From Treponema socranskii subsp. buccale (GTDB lineage: Bacteria; Spirochaetota; Spirochaetia; Treponematales; Treponemataceae): a stretch of 64,000 nucleotides of DNA. The notes under the pieces are model-generated. The model saw only the letters and a list, made by a program, of their open reading frames with translations. It was not told where the DNA came from and did no database searches. Below are positions 48,185 through 56,662 of the stretch, in pieces; the first letter of the stretch is position 1, and every line of letters starts with the position of its first letter. The position numbers and the translations under genes are program-made. The stretch lies in the NCBI RefSeq assembly GCF_024181585.1, contig NZ_CP054258.1, forward strand, positions 868,001 through 932,000. Reading direction: 5' to 3'.

Positions 48185-49474
48185 TTAAATCACCGTATTC
48201 GAAGGGATGACCGCGCCCTTTCTGATGACGATGATACCGTCCGCGTAATAAAACAAGCCGTGGTCGCCTTCTTCATACTGATTTCCGCTTACGTTGATGG
48301 AGCAGTTGTCGCCGATGTGCACGTCTTTATCGATTATGGTACGAGCGATGCGGCAGTTTTTTCCGATGCCGAGATCCGGTATATTGTGTTCTGCATTCCA
48401 GCGTTTGGACGCTTCGGTTTCGTAGGCATCGGCGCCCATCATAATCACCCCGTCGAGAGAACTTCCCGCTTCGATGATCGAGCGGATGCCGATGACACAG
48501 TGATTGAGGCGGCTTTCGGTGATGATACATCCTTCCGCCGTGATCGAAGCGTTTATATCGGCTTTATTGATTTTCGACGGCGGAAGGTTCGGAATATGCG
48601 TATAGATCGGCTCGTTTTCATCGTAGATATTGAACTGCGGAGTCGTTTCGGTCAAATTGATATTCGCTTCGTAAAAACTGCCGATCGTTCCGATATCTTC
48701 CCAATAGCCGTCGAAGATGTACGAATTGATCTTTTTCGTTTTTATCGCCGCGGGAATTATCTCTTTTCCGAAATCGGTCATATCGTTGTCGAGCATTTCA
48801 TCCATGACGGGAGCGTTGAAGATATAGATACCCATCGATGCGAGGTATTCTTTTTCCGGAGGCAGATTGCCGCGCGAGCTTTCGGGAATTTTCCAATCGT
48901 CGATATTCATGTCCCGTGCGGGCTTTTCCATGAATTCCGTGATGCGGTTTTCGCCGTCGATCTTCATAATGCCGAAGCCCGACGCGTCGCTCCTGTTTAC
49001 CGCCGTCGTCGCAATCGTTACGTCGGCACCGCTTTCGAGGTGAGATGTCATAAACGTGCGCAAGTCCATGCGGTACAGCTGATCGCCTGAAAGGATGATA
49101 TAGTGCGTCGGTTTTTGCGGTTTAAAGTGCGGAAAATTTTTCCGCACCGCGTCGGCGGTTCCTTCGTACCAGCCGGTGTGTTCGAGCGTCTGTTCTGCGG
49201 CCAGTATTTCGACAAAGCCGTGTGAAAAGCGGTCGAAGTTGTACGAATTGCTTATGTGCATGTGCAGCGAAAACGAATTGAACTGCGTGAGCAGGTATAT
49301 TTTTTTGTAGCCTGAATTGATACAGTTTGAAATCGGCACGTCGACGATGCGGAATTTTCCGCCGAACGGAACGGCCGGCTTCGAGCGGACTTTTGTGAGC
49401 GGAAAAAGCCGCGTTCCTTTTCCGCCTCCGAGAATGATCGAAAGAACGCATAAATCTTTTTCTTTATCGGGCAT
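48185..49474 (-). CDS. glgC: glucose-1-phosphate adenylyltransferase
   Basis: 429 residues from ATG 49474; the ATG at 49477 is too close to GGGAGG (49484-49479). The N-terminal nucleotidyltransferase has LGGGKGTRLFPLT, VRSKPAVPFGGKFRIVD and SGDQLYRMD. The C-terminal half is a left-handed beta-helix (ITAEGCIITESRLNHCVIG). It makes ADP-glucose for glycogen synthesis. It leads the leftward unit with the J-domain gene. Confidence 0.93.
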   Translation of the reverse strand: MPDKEKDLCVLSIILGGGKGTRLFPLTKVRSKPAVPFGGKFRIVDVPISNCINSGYKKIYLLTQFNSFSLHMHISNSYNFDRFSHGFVEILAAEQTLEHTGWYEGTADAVRKNFPHFKPQKPTHYIILSGDQLYRMDLRTFMTSHLESGADVTIATTAVNRSDASGFGIMKIDGENRITEFMEKPARDMNIDDWKIPESSRGNLPPEKEYLASMGIYIFNAPVMDEMLDNDMTDFGKEIIPAAIKTKKINSYIFDGYWEDIGTIGSFYEANINLTETTPQFNIYDENEPIYTHIPNLPPSKINKADINASITAEGCIITESRLNHCVIGIRSIIEAGSSLDGVIMMGADAYETEASKRWNAEHNIPDLGIGKNCRIARTIIDKDVHIGDNCSINVSGNQYEEGDHGLFYYADGIIVIRKGAVIPSNTVI

Positions 49475-49601
49475 CATACCTCCCGTGCTTTGAATCGCTG
49501 TAAAATCAAAGCATATCTGTAATTCAGTATAAAGCATGACTGCGTATTTTGCAAATTATTTTTGCTAAACACGGCGTTTTTCTTCGCCGATACAATAATA
49601 A

Positions 49602-49744
49602 GAGGAATGATAAAAAGCACCGTCTGAAATATCGCCGTCGCTTTTTATCTCGAGTTTGCATTGCAAACTCGATTATTTAACATGTGCGCTCTCGCGCACG
49701 GCTAAAAACTTTTTCGGAAGTTGCAACTTCCTGCAAAAGTTTTT
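49602..49744 (+). repeat. palindrome-rich repeat element, copy 1
   Basis: About 143 bp ending just before the flgF ribosome site. It contains successive hairpins: GCGACGG-like, CGAGTTTGCA/TGCAAACTCG, GTGCGC/GCGCAC, the perfect palindrome GGAAGTTGCAACTTCC, and AAAAACTTTT/AAAAGTTTTT flanking it. About four fifths of positions match copy 2 at 51812-51954. Confidence 0.7.
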
Positions 49745-49757
49745 ATGAGAGGCAGTT

Positions 49758-50558
49758 ATGATACGCGGTTGGTATATAGGTGCAAGCGGCATGAACGGCG
49801 AGCAGAACAGACTCGATGCGATTTCGAACAACCTTGCAAACGTGGATACGACGGGCTACAAACGGGATGTCCGCGTGAGCAAATCGTTTTCGGAACTCCT
49901 TTTACGGCGGACGAACGCCGACGGTGTTTACGAAACGCCCTTCGGCAGCGCGGACGCCGCTCCGATTATCGGAAAGCTCGGACTCGGTATCGAAACGAAC
50001 GAACAGTTTACCGATTTCGAACAGGGTTCATTTAAAACGACGGGTACGAAAACCGATTTTGCGCTCGGAGGCAAGGGATTTTTTACCGTGCAGACGCCGA
50101 TCGGCGAGCGCTATACGCGGAACGGAAATTTTTTTATCGGTAAAGAGCGCATCCTCGAAACGAAAGACGGTTATCCCGTTATGGGTGAAAAAGGCATCAT
50201 CACGCTTGAAAACGATCGGTTTACCGTGCGGGAAGACGGGAAGATCATCGACGAAGAGGGCAACGAAATCGACAGGCTGAAAATCGTGCGCTTCGACAAC
50301 GAGCGCTATTTGAAAAAGATGGGAGAGAGCCTGTACAACACGAACGATATCGCAGGTCCCGCCCATATCGCCGAAGGAAACGAACGCCCGCGTGTTTTGC
50401 AGGAATACGTTGAAACGTCGAACGTAAACGTCGTCAACGAAATGGTGCGGATGATCGAAGTGAACCGCGCGTACGAAGCGAATCAAAAGACGATTCAAAG
50501 CGAAGACTCGATGATGGAAACGCTGTGGTCGCGCGTTGCGCTCTATCAGCACGGATAA
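49758..50558 (+). CDS. flgF: flagellar rod protein FlgF
   Basis: 266 residues, with GAGAGG 5 nt upstream. N-terminal MIRGWYIGASGMNGEQNRLD and ISNNLANVDTTGYK, and C-terminal SNVNVVNEMVRMIEVNRAYE and the LWSRVALYQH end, are the paired D0 helices of rod proteins. FlgF is a proximal rod component, here inside the periplasmic flagellum. A repeat element sits in its leader. Confidence 0.92.
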   Translation: MIRGWYIGASGMNGEQNRLDAISNNLANVDTTGYKRDVRVSKSFSELLLRRTNADGVYETPFGSADAAPIIGKLGLGIETNEQFTDFEQGSFKTTGTKTDFALGGKGFFTVQTPIGERYTRNGNFFIGKERILETKDGYPVMGEKGIITLENDRFTVREDGKIIDEEGNEIDRLKIVRFDNERYLKKMGESLYNTNDIAGPAHIAEGNERPRVLQEYVETSNVNVVNEMVRMIEVNRAYEANQKTIQSEDSMMETLWSRVALYQHG

Positions 50559-50592
50559 AATAGGATGATTTAATAAGGACAGCGAGGACGAT

Positions 50593-51387
50593 ATGGTCAG
50601 AAGTTTATGGACGGCTGCGACGGGTATGAACGGTCAGCAGACGAATATCGATGCGATTTCTCACAACCTCTCAAACGTCAATACGACCGGCTACAAACAG
50701 CAGCGCGTCGAATTCGAAGATTTGATATATCAAACGGCAAAGCTCGCAGGTACGCCCGCGACCGAAGACACGGTGACGCCCGTCGGCATCCAGCAGGGGC
50801 ACGGCGTCAGAGTCGGCGCGACGCAACGCATCATGCATCAGGGCTCGCTCCAGCACACCGGAGTTTCCACAGACGTCGCCATCGTCGGAGACGGATTTTT
50901 CCGCGTGCAAAAATACGACGGCAGCTACGCCTATACGAGGGACGGTTCGTTTCAAGTCGATTCGACCGGCCAGCTCCTCACATCCGACGGTAACCGCGTT
51001 ATGCCGGAGATCATTTTACCGGAAGGCTACGACGTGCAGACCCTCGTCATCAGTCAGGACGGAAGGGTCGGCGTAAAGATAAACGGAGAGACGGAGCCGA
51101 CGGAAGTAGGACAGCTCGAACTCTACCGCTTTCCGAACGAAATCGGACTCGAAGCCGACGGCGACAACCTCTTTAAAGTGTCGAATGCGTCCGGCGCTCC
51201 GATCGCAAGCCGCCCGGGCTTTGAGGGTATGGGAAAACTCGAACACAAATTCCTTGAAATGAGCAACGTATCCGTCGTCAACGAAATGGTCGCGATGATC
51301 GTCGCGCAGAGAGCGTACGAGTTTAACAGCAAAGCGATTCAAACGTCCGACACCATGCTCGGCACTGCGGTGAGCTTAAAGCGCTAA
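50593..51387 (+). CDS. flgG: flagellar distal rod protein FlgG
   Basis: 264 residues. MVRSLWTAATGMNGQQTNID and ISHNLSNVNTTGYKQQRVEF at the N-terminus, and SNVSVVNEMVAMIVAQRAYE with SDTMLGTAVSLKR at the C-terminus, match FlgG. It is 34 nt downstream of flgF, presumably in one operon. Confidence 0.95.
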   Translation: MVRSLWTAATGMNGQQTNIDAISHNLSNVNTTGYKQQRVEFEDLIYQTAKLAGTPATEDTVTPVGIQQGHGVRVGATQRIMHQGSLQHTGVSTDVAIVGDGFFRVQKYDGSYAYTRDGSFQVDSTGQLLTSDGNRVMPEIILPEGYDVQTLVISQDGRVGVKINGETEPTEVGQLELYRFPNEIGLEADGDNLFKVSNASGAPIASRPGFEGMGKLEHKFLEMSNVSVVNEMVAMIVAQRAYEFNSKAIQTSDTMLGTAVSLKR

Positions 51388-51431
51388 ACCGCGTCACTTG
51401 AACGAGCGCGGAGCGCGAAGTTCCCCGAGCA

Positions 51432-51528
51432 AACGGCAGTGTTGCTGCCGGGAATGTAGTTGATTTTTTATGTTACACGTTATTTTTAGAAAATAGCGTG
51501 TCTTATGCGTAAGACGTGGGATATCCGT
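51432..51528 (+). repeat. 97-bp direct repeat, copy a
   Basis: From AACGGCAGTGTTGCTGCCGG to GACGTGGGATATCCGT. The same 97-bp length recurs at 51694-51790 with small substitutions. No credible ORF. The segment 51388-51964 as a whole holds only repeats and hairpins. Confidence 0.7.
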
Positions 51529-51639
51529 GATGGGTTACGTATGAGAAATGTGTACATAGAAAAGAAGCGTATATACATAAAAAAAGGCGGAACGCGAGGC
51601 AGCGGCAATGCCGCCGAGCCGCTCAGACCGATGGCAAGC

Positions 51640-51664
51640 AAAATTTCGAAGAAATTTTGCGCAG
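51640..51664 (+). repeat. perfect hairpin between the direct repeats
   Basis: GCAAAATTTC and GAAATTTTGC are exact reverse complements around a 3-nt loop. It lies between the two 97-bp repeats. Confidence 0.5.
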
Positions 51665-51693
51665 TCCGATTCCGATTACGGTCTGCCGCGGTG

Positions 51694-51790
51694 AACGGCA
51701 GTGTCGCTGCCGGGAGTGTAGCCGATTTTTTACGTTACACGTTATTTTTAGAGGGTCGTGTGTCTCATGCATAAGACGTGGGATATTCGT
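51694..51790 (+). repeat. 97-bp direct repeat, copy b
   Basis: From AACGGCAGTGTCGCTGCCGG to GACGTGGGATATTCGT. Same boundaries and length as copy a. Confidence 0.7.
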
Positions 51791-51811
51791 ACTTTGCGCA
51801 AAAGTTTTTTG

Positions 51812-51954
51812 GAGGAACGATAAAAAGCGGTGTCTAAGATATCGCCGCCGCTTTTTATCTCGAGTTTGCAAGGCAAACTCGATTATTCGACGTGTGCGCT
51901 TATGCGCACGTCAAAAAACTTTTTCGAAAACTGAAGTTTTCTGCAAAAGTTTTT
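51812..51954 (+). repeat. palindrome-rich repeat element, copy 2
   Basis: Same order of hairpins as copy 1: CGAGTTTGC/GCAAACTCG, GTGCGC/GCGCAC, and AAAACTGAAGTTTT. Preceded at 51798 by GCAAAAGTTTTTTGGAGG, which recurs at its right end (51942), as if a further copy had been joined there. Confidence 0.7.
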
Positions 51955-51964
51955 TGGAGGGAAG

Positions 51965-52489
51965 ATGAAGATAAGCAGCGTCAACTCGTCGTTATTGAAC
52001 GGAACGGAAACGATGCAAAAAGCGCGGGAAGCGGGAGAGGGCGCTTCTTTTTCCGATTTGGTAAAACGCATACGCGCATCCGCTTCCTTTCAAAGCGCAT
52101 CCGTCGCATCCGAACGGGTTGTCGAAGACGGGCGGTTAAACGGAGATTTCGCTTCGGGCTTTGCAAATACGTTTACGAACGAAAGCGATAAAAAAGCGCT
52201 TCCCGTCGGAGCTGCGGCAAACGGCGCGGGTGTTCACGCAAAAAGCGCGACGATCGACAGGACGAGCAAACTCTACGAAAAATCGCTCGAACTCGAATCC
52301 TACATCGTCAAAATCATGGTGTCGTCGATGCGCAGCACCGTTACGAAGACTTCTCTTTTCGGCGGCGACAGTTTTGCTTCTCAAATGTACGAAGACATGA
52401 TGTATGACGAATACGCGACACAGCTTACAAAAAACGCCGGTTTCGGTTTGGCGGATCAAGTGTACTTACAGCTCAACGTGCAGGCGTAA
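51965..52489 (+). CDS. FlgJ-like rod-binding protein
   Basis: 174 residues with a disordered N-terminal half. The C-terminal rod-binding domain (about 98-172) includes LYEKSLELESYIVKIMVSSM and MYEDMMYDEYATQLTKNAGFG. The muramidase domain of enteric FlgJ is absent, as in other spirochaetes. GGAGGG lies just upstream, directly after repeat copy 2. It follows flgG in the usual order, but separated by 577 bp of repeats. Confidence 0.88.
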   Translation: MKISSVNSSLLNGTETMQKAREAGEGASFSDLVKRIRASASFQSASVASERVVEDGRLNGDFASGFANTFTNESDKKALPVGAAANGAGVHAKSATIDRTSKLYEKSLELESYIVKIMVSSMRSTVTKTSLFGGDSFASQMYEDMMYDEYATQLTKNAGFGLADQVYLQLNVQA

Positions 52490-52532
52490 TTTTTTCGATA
52501 TTTTCATTGCTCGGTAATATAAAATCTCCGCA

Positions 52533-52561
52533 TTGTGCGTTTTTTGCGCTTGTGCTAAAAT
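52533..52561 (+). promoter_or_regulatory. murC promoter, probably leaderless
   Basis: TTGTGC (52533-52538), a 17-nt spacer ending TGC and TAAAAT (52556-52561), six nt before ATG 52568. Confidence 0.55.
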
Positions 52562-52567
52562 AGCGCC

Positions 52568-54070
52568 ATGTCACAAATCTCTCTTCCGAAAGATTTTACC
52601 GGCGTTCGCGTTCACTTCGTCGGCATCAAAGGCACCGGTATGGCAGCCCTCGTCGAAATCCTCAAAAAACGCGGCGCCCTTATAACCGGAAGCGATGTTG
52701 CGGAAAGGTTTTACACCGACGCCGTCCTCGAAAAGCTCGGCATACGCGCCCAAGCGTTTTCGGAAAAAAACATCACAGACGATATCGATTACGTCATCTA
52801 TTCGTCGGCGTACGATCCTGAAAAAAATCCCGACTTAATCGAAGCGCGCTCTCGCGGTATCCCCTGTCTTTTATACACCGAAGCGCTCGGAGCAGTTTCC
52901 GCGCAGTCTTACAGCGCCGCCGTTTCGGGCGTCCACGGTAAAACGAGCACGACCGGAATCGTCGGAACGATTTTCGAAGAAACGGATATCCCCGTGCAAG
53001 TGCTTGCGGGCTCCGCCATCGCCTCTTTCGGCGGAAGCTGCACGATGACAAGCGAAAACTACGACATAAAAAAATCTCGCAATTATTTTGTCGCGGAAAC
53101 CTGCGAATACCGGCGCCACTTTATGTCCTTCCATCCTCAAAAGATAATTTTGACGAGCGTCGAAAGCGATCATCAGGATTATTATCCGACCTATGAAGAC
53201 ATCAAAAATGCCTTTATCGATTTTATCTGCAAGCTGCCGTCAGGCGGCACCCTCATCTACTGCGCGGACGACAGGGGCGCCGCCTCCGCGGCCGAAGCGG
53301 CATATAAAAAGAGGGGCGACATCGAAATGATCCCCTACGGGGAAAAGGCGCAGGGCGATTACCGCTTGACGATCGGTAAAACCGAAAACGAAGCGCAGCA
53401 TTTTTCGATCGGCTTTTTGGGAGAGGCTTCTCTTTACGTTCCCGGAAAACACGAAGTGCTCGACGCGTGCGCGGCTTCCGCCCTCGTGCGGGAAATTATT
53501 AAAAGCGACGGAAAAGATCCCGATCTCTACCGCGAACGGATCGTACGCGGCCTTGCAAATTTCAGAGGCGGAAAGCGGCGGAGCGAAGTTATCGGAAAAG
53601 CGTTCGCGGGCAAAAACTCCGTCGTCTTTATCGACGATTACGGTCATCACCCGACGGCGATCAAAACGACGCTCAAAGGTTTCCGTGAATTTTACGGCGG
53701 CAGAAAAATCATCGTCGATTTTATGTCGCACACCTATACGCGCACTTCAGCTCTCCTCGAAGAATTCGCTTCGGCTTTTTCCGATGCCGACGAAGTGATC
53801 CTGCATAAAATATACGCTTCCGCGCGTGAAAGCGCCGAAGGGATGAGCGTTACCGGAAAAACGCTTTTCGAAAAAACAAAAGCGCATCGCGGAAACGTTC
53901 ATTATTTTGAAGAAGTGCTCGACGCGAAAGACTTTGCGCTTTCAGAATTGGCAAAACCGCTTTCAGCCGATTTTCCGAACGGCTGTCTTTTCGTAACGAT
54001 GGGCGCGGGTGACAACTGGAAACTCGGCACCGCTCTTTTTGCCGCGTGCAAGGATGCGGCAAAAAAATGA
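52568..54070 (+). CDS. murC: UDP-N-acetylmuramate--L-alanine ligase
   Basis: 500 residues. HFVGIKGTGMAAL at the N-terminus, the P-loop GVHGKTSTT, the DYGHHPTAIKTTL region and HTYTRTSALLEEFA follow MurC/Mpl order. It adds L-Ala to UDP-MurNAc in the cytoplasm. The length slightly exceeds E. coli MurC and an Mpl-like role is not excluded. The stop is 11 nt from the yicC start. Confidence 0.88.
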   Translation: MSQISLPKDFTGVRVHFVGIKGTGMAALVEILKKRGALITGSDVAERFYTDAVLEKLGIRAQAFSEKNITDDIDYVIYSSAYDPEKNPDLIEARSRGIPCLLYTEALGAVSAQSYSAAVSGVHGKTSTTGIVGTIFEETDIPVQVLAGSAIASFGGSCTMTSENYDIKKSRNYFVAETCEYRRHFMSFHPQKIILTSVESDHQDYYPTYEDIKNAFIDFICKLPSGGTLIYCADDRGAASAAEAAYKKRGDIEMIPYGEKAQGDYRLTIGKTENEAQHFSIGFLGEASLYVPGKHEVLDACAASALVREIIKSDGKDPDLYRERIVRGLANFRGGKRRSEVIGKAFAGKNSVVFIDDYGHHPTAIKTTLKGFREFYGGRKIIVDFMSHTYTRTSALLEEFASAFSDADEVILHKIYASARESAEGMSVTGKTLFEKTKAHRGNVHYFEEVLDAKDFALSELAKPLSADFPNGCLFVTMGAGDNWKLGTALFAACKDAAKK

Positions 54071-54080
54071 GGACTGCGCT

Positions 54081-54947
54081 ATGACGAGCATGACCGGTTA
54101 TGCTTACAGTGAAGCGGATAGCGGAGACGCTTCCGTTTCGGTCGAAATAAAATCCGTAAACGCGCGTTTTTCGGACGTGACGATAAATCTCCCGCCGTAT
54201 TTGAATCGACTCGAAAAGCGTTTCCGCGAAGCGATCGCCGAAAAAGTCGTGCGCGGAAAAGTCGATGTCTTTATCCGCGTAAAAGAAACGAACGCCGACT
54301 GTACCGTTACCGCCGACATTCCCGCCGCGAAGTTTTATGCCCGTGCGATTTTAGATATTGCATCGGCTGTCGGTGCGCAAAAGAATGACATCCTTTCCAT
54401 CGTCGCCTCGCAGCCCGGCGTACTCAAAACCGAAATGACCTATGACATGGAAAAATATCGGAATATGATTTTTCCGGTCTTTACCGACGCTCTCGAATCC
54501 TTTTGCGATGACCGAAAACGGGAAGGAGAAAACCTCGCCTGCGACATAGAAGAAAAACTCGAAACGCTTTTCCAAGCCGCGGATTTTTTTAAAAAGCGCC
54601 AGGGCGAAATGGAGTCTCTTTTTAAAGAGCAGATTGCGCAAAAATTCAACGAACTTTTGGGAGACGCTGCCGACGAGCAGCGCATCATGACCGAAACCGC
54701 CGCCATGATCGTAAAGTATACGATAAACGAAGAAGTCGTCCGCCTGCAAAGCCATCTCGAAGCGCTTAAAAACGAAATGTTGACGAACGACGCTCCCGGC
54801 AAAAAAATCGATTTTTTGTGTCAGGAGATAAACCGTGAAATCAATACGATCGGCAGCAAAAGCCAATTCGCCGACGTCAGCGCCCAAGTAATCGCCGCAA
54901 AAGACGCCCTCGAAAACATACGCGAACAGGCTCGAAACGTCGAATAA
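54081..54947 (+). CDS. YicC/YloC-family endoribonuclease
   Basis: 288 residues from ATG 54081. N-terminal SMTGYAYSE, IKSVNARFSDV and RGKVDVFIRV, with C-terminal EVVRLQSHLEALKNEM, GKKIDFLCQEINREINTIGSK and DALENIREQARNVE, match the family end to end. YicC-type proteins cleave or promote turnover of small RNAs. It lies in an operon from murC through mutY. Confidence 0.9.
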   Translation: MTSMTGYAYSEADSGDASVSVEIKSVNARFSDVTINLPPYLNRLEKRFREAIAEKVVRGKVDVFIRVKETNADCTVTADIPAAKFYARAILDIASAVGAQKNDILSIVASQPGVLKTEMTYDMEKYRNMIFPVFTDALESFCDDRKREGENLACDIEEKLETLFQAADFFKKRQGEMESLFKEQIAQKFNELLGDAADEQRIMTETAAMIVKYTINEEVVRLQSHLEALKNEMLTNDAPGKKIDFLCQEINREINTIGSKSQFADVSAQVIAAKDALENIREQARNVE

Positions 54948-54983
54948 ATTAATAATCGACAAAAGGAAAATATAAGGAAATGT

Positions 54984-55553
54984 ATGGCACGGTATAAAAT
55001 TAAAGACGGCAGGGAACTCCGCATTGCGGTTTCGGGAAAATCCGGCTGCGGCAATACGACGGTGAGTTCTCTCCTTGCGCGTTCTCTCGGCATCAAACTT
55101 GTCAATTATACGTTCCGTCAGCTCGCCGAAGAAAGAGGGCTTACGCTCGAACAGGTTATCGAAAACGCGAAAAACGACGACGGCTATGACAGATATATCG
55201 ATACGCATCAAGTGGAACTCGCCGAAAAAGAATCCTGCGTACTCGGCTCTCGCCTTGCGATTTGGATGCTCGAAAAAGCCGACATAAAAGTCTATCTCAA
55301 AGCGAGCGACCTCGCGCGTTCTCGGCGCATCTTCAAACGCGAAGGAGGCGATTTGCAGAGCATCGCCGATTTTACTGCGATGCGCGACAGAGAGGATACG
55401 AGACGCTATAAAAAAACCTACGGTATCGACAACGACGCCTACGAAAAAGTCGCCGATATCGTTATCGACACCGAACGTAAAACTCCTGAAGAGATCGCGG
55501 ACGATATCCTTGCAGAGCTGGTATCGCGCGGCTTTGTCGAAAAAATCGATTGA
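54984..55553 (+). CDS. cytidylate-kinase-like P-loop kinase
   Basis: 189 residues. The P-loop reads SGKSGCGNTTVS, with Asn where Lys is usual. VLGSRLAIWML and REGGDLQSIADFTAMRDREDTRRYKKTYGID follow the archaeal-type CMP kinase pattern. The function is probably phosphorylation of (d)CMP, or of another small molecule given the P-loop change. It follows yicC by 36 nt and precedes mutY by 22 nt. Confidence 0.75.
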   Translation: MARYKIKDGRELRIAVSGKSGCGNTTVSSLLARSLGIKLVNYTFRQLAEERGLTLEQVIENAKNDDGYDRYIDTHQVELAEKESCVLGSRLAIWMLEKADIKVYLKASDLARSRRIFKREGGDLQSIADFTAMRDREDTRRYKKTYGIDNDAYEKVADIVIDTERKTPEEIADDILAELVSRGFVEKID

Positions 55554-55575
55554 GCGGCTGCGGGACGAAAAACGC

Positions 55576-56403
55576 ATGACATTAACTCAAGACGCGGTCG
55601 ACGATTTTCGAGCGGTGATTATTAAAAATTATAAAGAGCGAGCGAGGGTTTTTCCGTGGCGGAAAACGCGCGACGCGTACAAAATACTCGTTTCGGAAAT
55701 GATGCTGCAGCAGACACAGACGCTTCGCGTCGTTCCGAAATACGAAGCGTGGATCGAAGCGTTTCCCGATGCGCCCTCTCTCGCTTCGGCGCCTTTTTCG
55801 GATGTGCTTGCGCATTGGAACGGACTCGGCTACAACAGGCGGGCGAAGTATCTGCAGGAAGCGTGCAGAGAAGTATGCGCTTCTTACGGCGGAAAATTTC
55901 CGCGCGAGAGAAAACTCCTCGAATCTCTTCCCGGGATCGGACCGTATACGGCGGGCGCCGTAGCGGCCTTTGCGTTTAACAAAGCCGAAGTCTTTATCGA
56001 AACGAATATCCGCTCGGTGTTTATTTTTTTCTTTTTCGGAAACACAAACGAAAAAGTATCCGATGCGGAAATTCTTCCTCTCGTCGAACTGACGCTCGAC
56101 AAAACGAATGTACGCGAATGGTACTGGGCGCTCATGGATTACGGAGCCGAGCTTAAAAAACGCGTGCAAAATCCGTCGCAAAAAAGTGCTCACTACGTGC
56201 GGCAGTCCCCTTTCCGCGGCTCTCTCCGCGAAGCGCGCGGCGCCATCGTTCGGCAACTTACCGAAAAAAAATCGACCACGCTTTCTGAAATTGCGCGCTC
56301 GGAGGGCATCTCTCTTTCGCGCTTGGAAAAAGCCGCCCTTCGTTTGCTCGAAGAACGCTTTGTGTGCGAAACGAAGGGCGTGTACCGCGTGCGGGAAGAA
56401 TGA
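55576..56403 (+). CDS. MutY-like HhH-GPD DNA glycosylase without iron-sulfur cluster
   Basis: 275 residues from ATG 55576. FPWRKTRDAYKILVSEMMLQQTQ carries the MutY catalytic Glu region, and LPGIGPYTAGAVAAFAF the helix-hairpin-helix. The catalytic Asp in the usual D-x-N-V-x-R-V reads ETNIRSV, so Glu replaces Asp. The four-Cys cluster loop and the C-terminal NUDIX-like 8-oxoG recognition domain are absent. A shorter helix-turn-helix-like tail (about 215-270) ends the protein. It may still remove adenine opposite 8-oxoG, or may have altered activity. Confidence 0.8.
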   Translation: MTLTQDAVDDFRAVIIKNYKERARVFPWRKTRDAYKILVSEMMLQQTQTLRVVPKYEAWIEAFPDAPSLASAPFSDVLAHWNGLGYNRRAKYLQEACREVCASYGGKFPRERKLLESLPGIGPYTAGAVAAFAFNKAEVFIETNIRSVFIFFFFGNTNEKVSDAEILPLVELTLDKTNVREWYWALMDYGAELKKRVQNPSQKSAHYVRQSPFRGSLREARGAIVRQLTEKKSTTLSEIARSEGISLSRLEKAALRLLEERFVCETKGVYRVREE

Positions 56404-56552
56404 GCGGGAGCCGGTTGTCGAGCAATAAACCGTATATTTATGCAATGACGCGGACAGCAAAAATTAATAATTTTTTTCCGAAATTTGCAAAAAAGTACGG
56501 AAAATCGACCTGTTTTGAGACGGGCGGTGCGATTTTCGCCCGGCGATTTAAT

Positions 56553-56587
56553 TGTATAAATATGCGATATTAAAGTATATTTATACA
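56553..56587. repeat. perfect 11-bp inverted repeat between convergent genes
   Basis: TGTATAAATAT (56553-56563) and ATATTTATACA (56577-56587) around a 13-nt loop. A GGGCG/CGCCC hairpin lies just upstream (about 56522-56541). The interval 56404-56662 has no gene. Confidence 0.5.
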
Positions 56588-56662
56588 GCTGAAACCGATC
56601 CGTAAAGCGATGCGCCCGCTGACATTATGCGCGAAGCGCTCAGCGTTTGCACCCGCCGTGCT

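Noticed and set aside
51505-51774. 89-codon ORF inside the flgG-flgJ interval
   Set aside because: It spans hairpins and one 97-bp repeat, is rich in Arg/Lys and lacks a start signal. The repeats explain the sequence better.
49537-51964. CRISPR array
   Set aside because: The repeats near the rod genes are few, long and not regularly spaced with unique spacers, and there are no cas genes in the window.
54351-55577. 408-codon minus-strand ORF opposite yicC and the cmk-like gene
   Set aside because: Phe/Arg-rich antisense shadow of two well-supported plus-strand genes.
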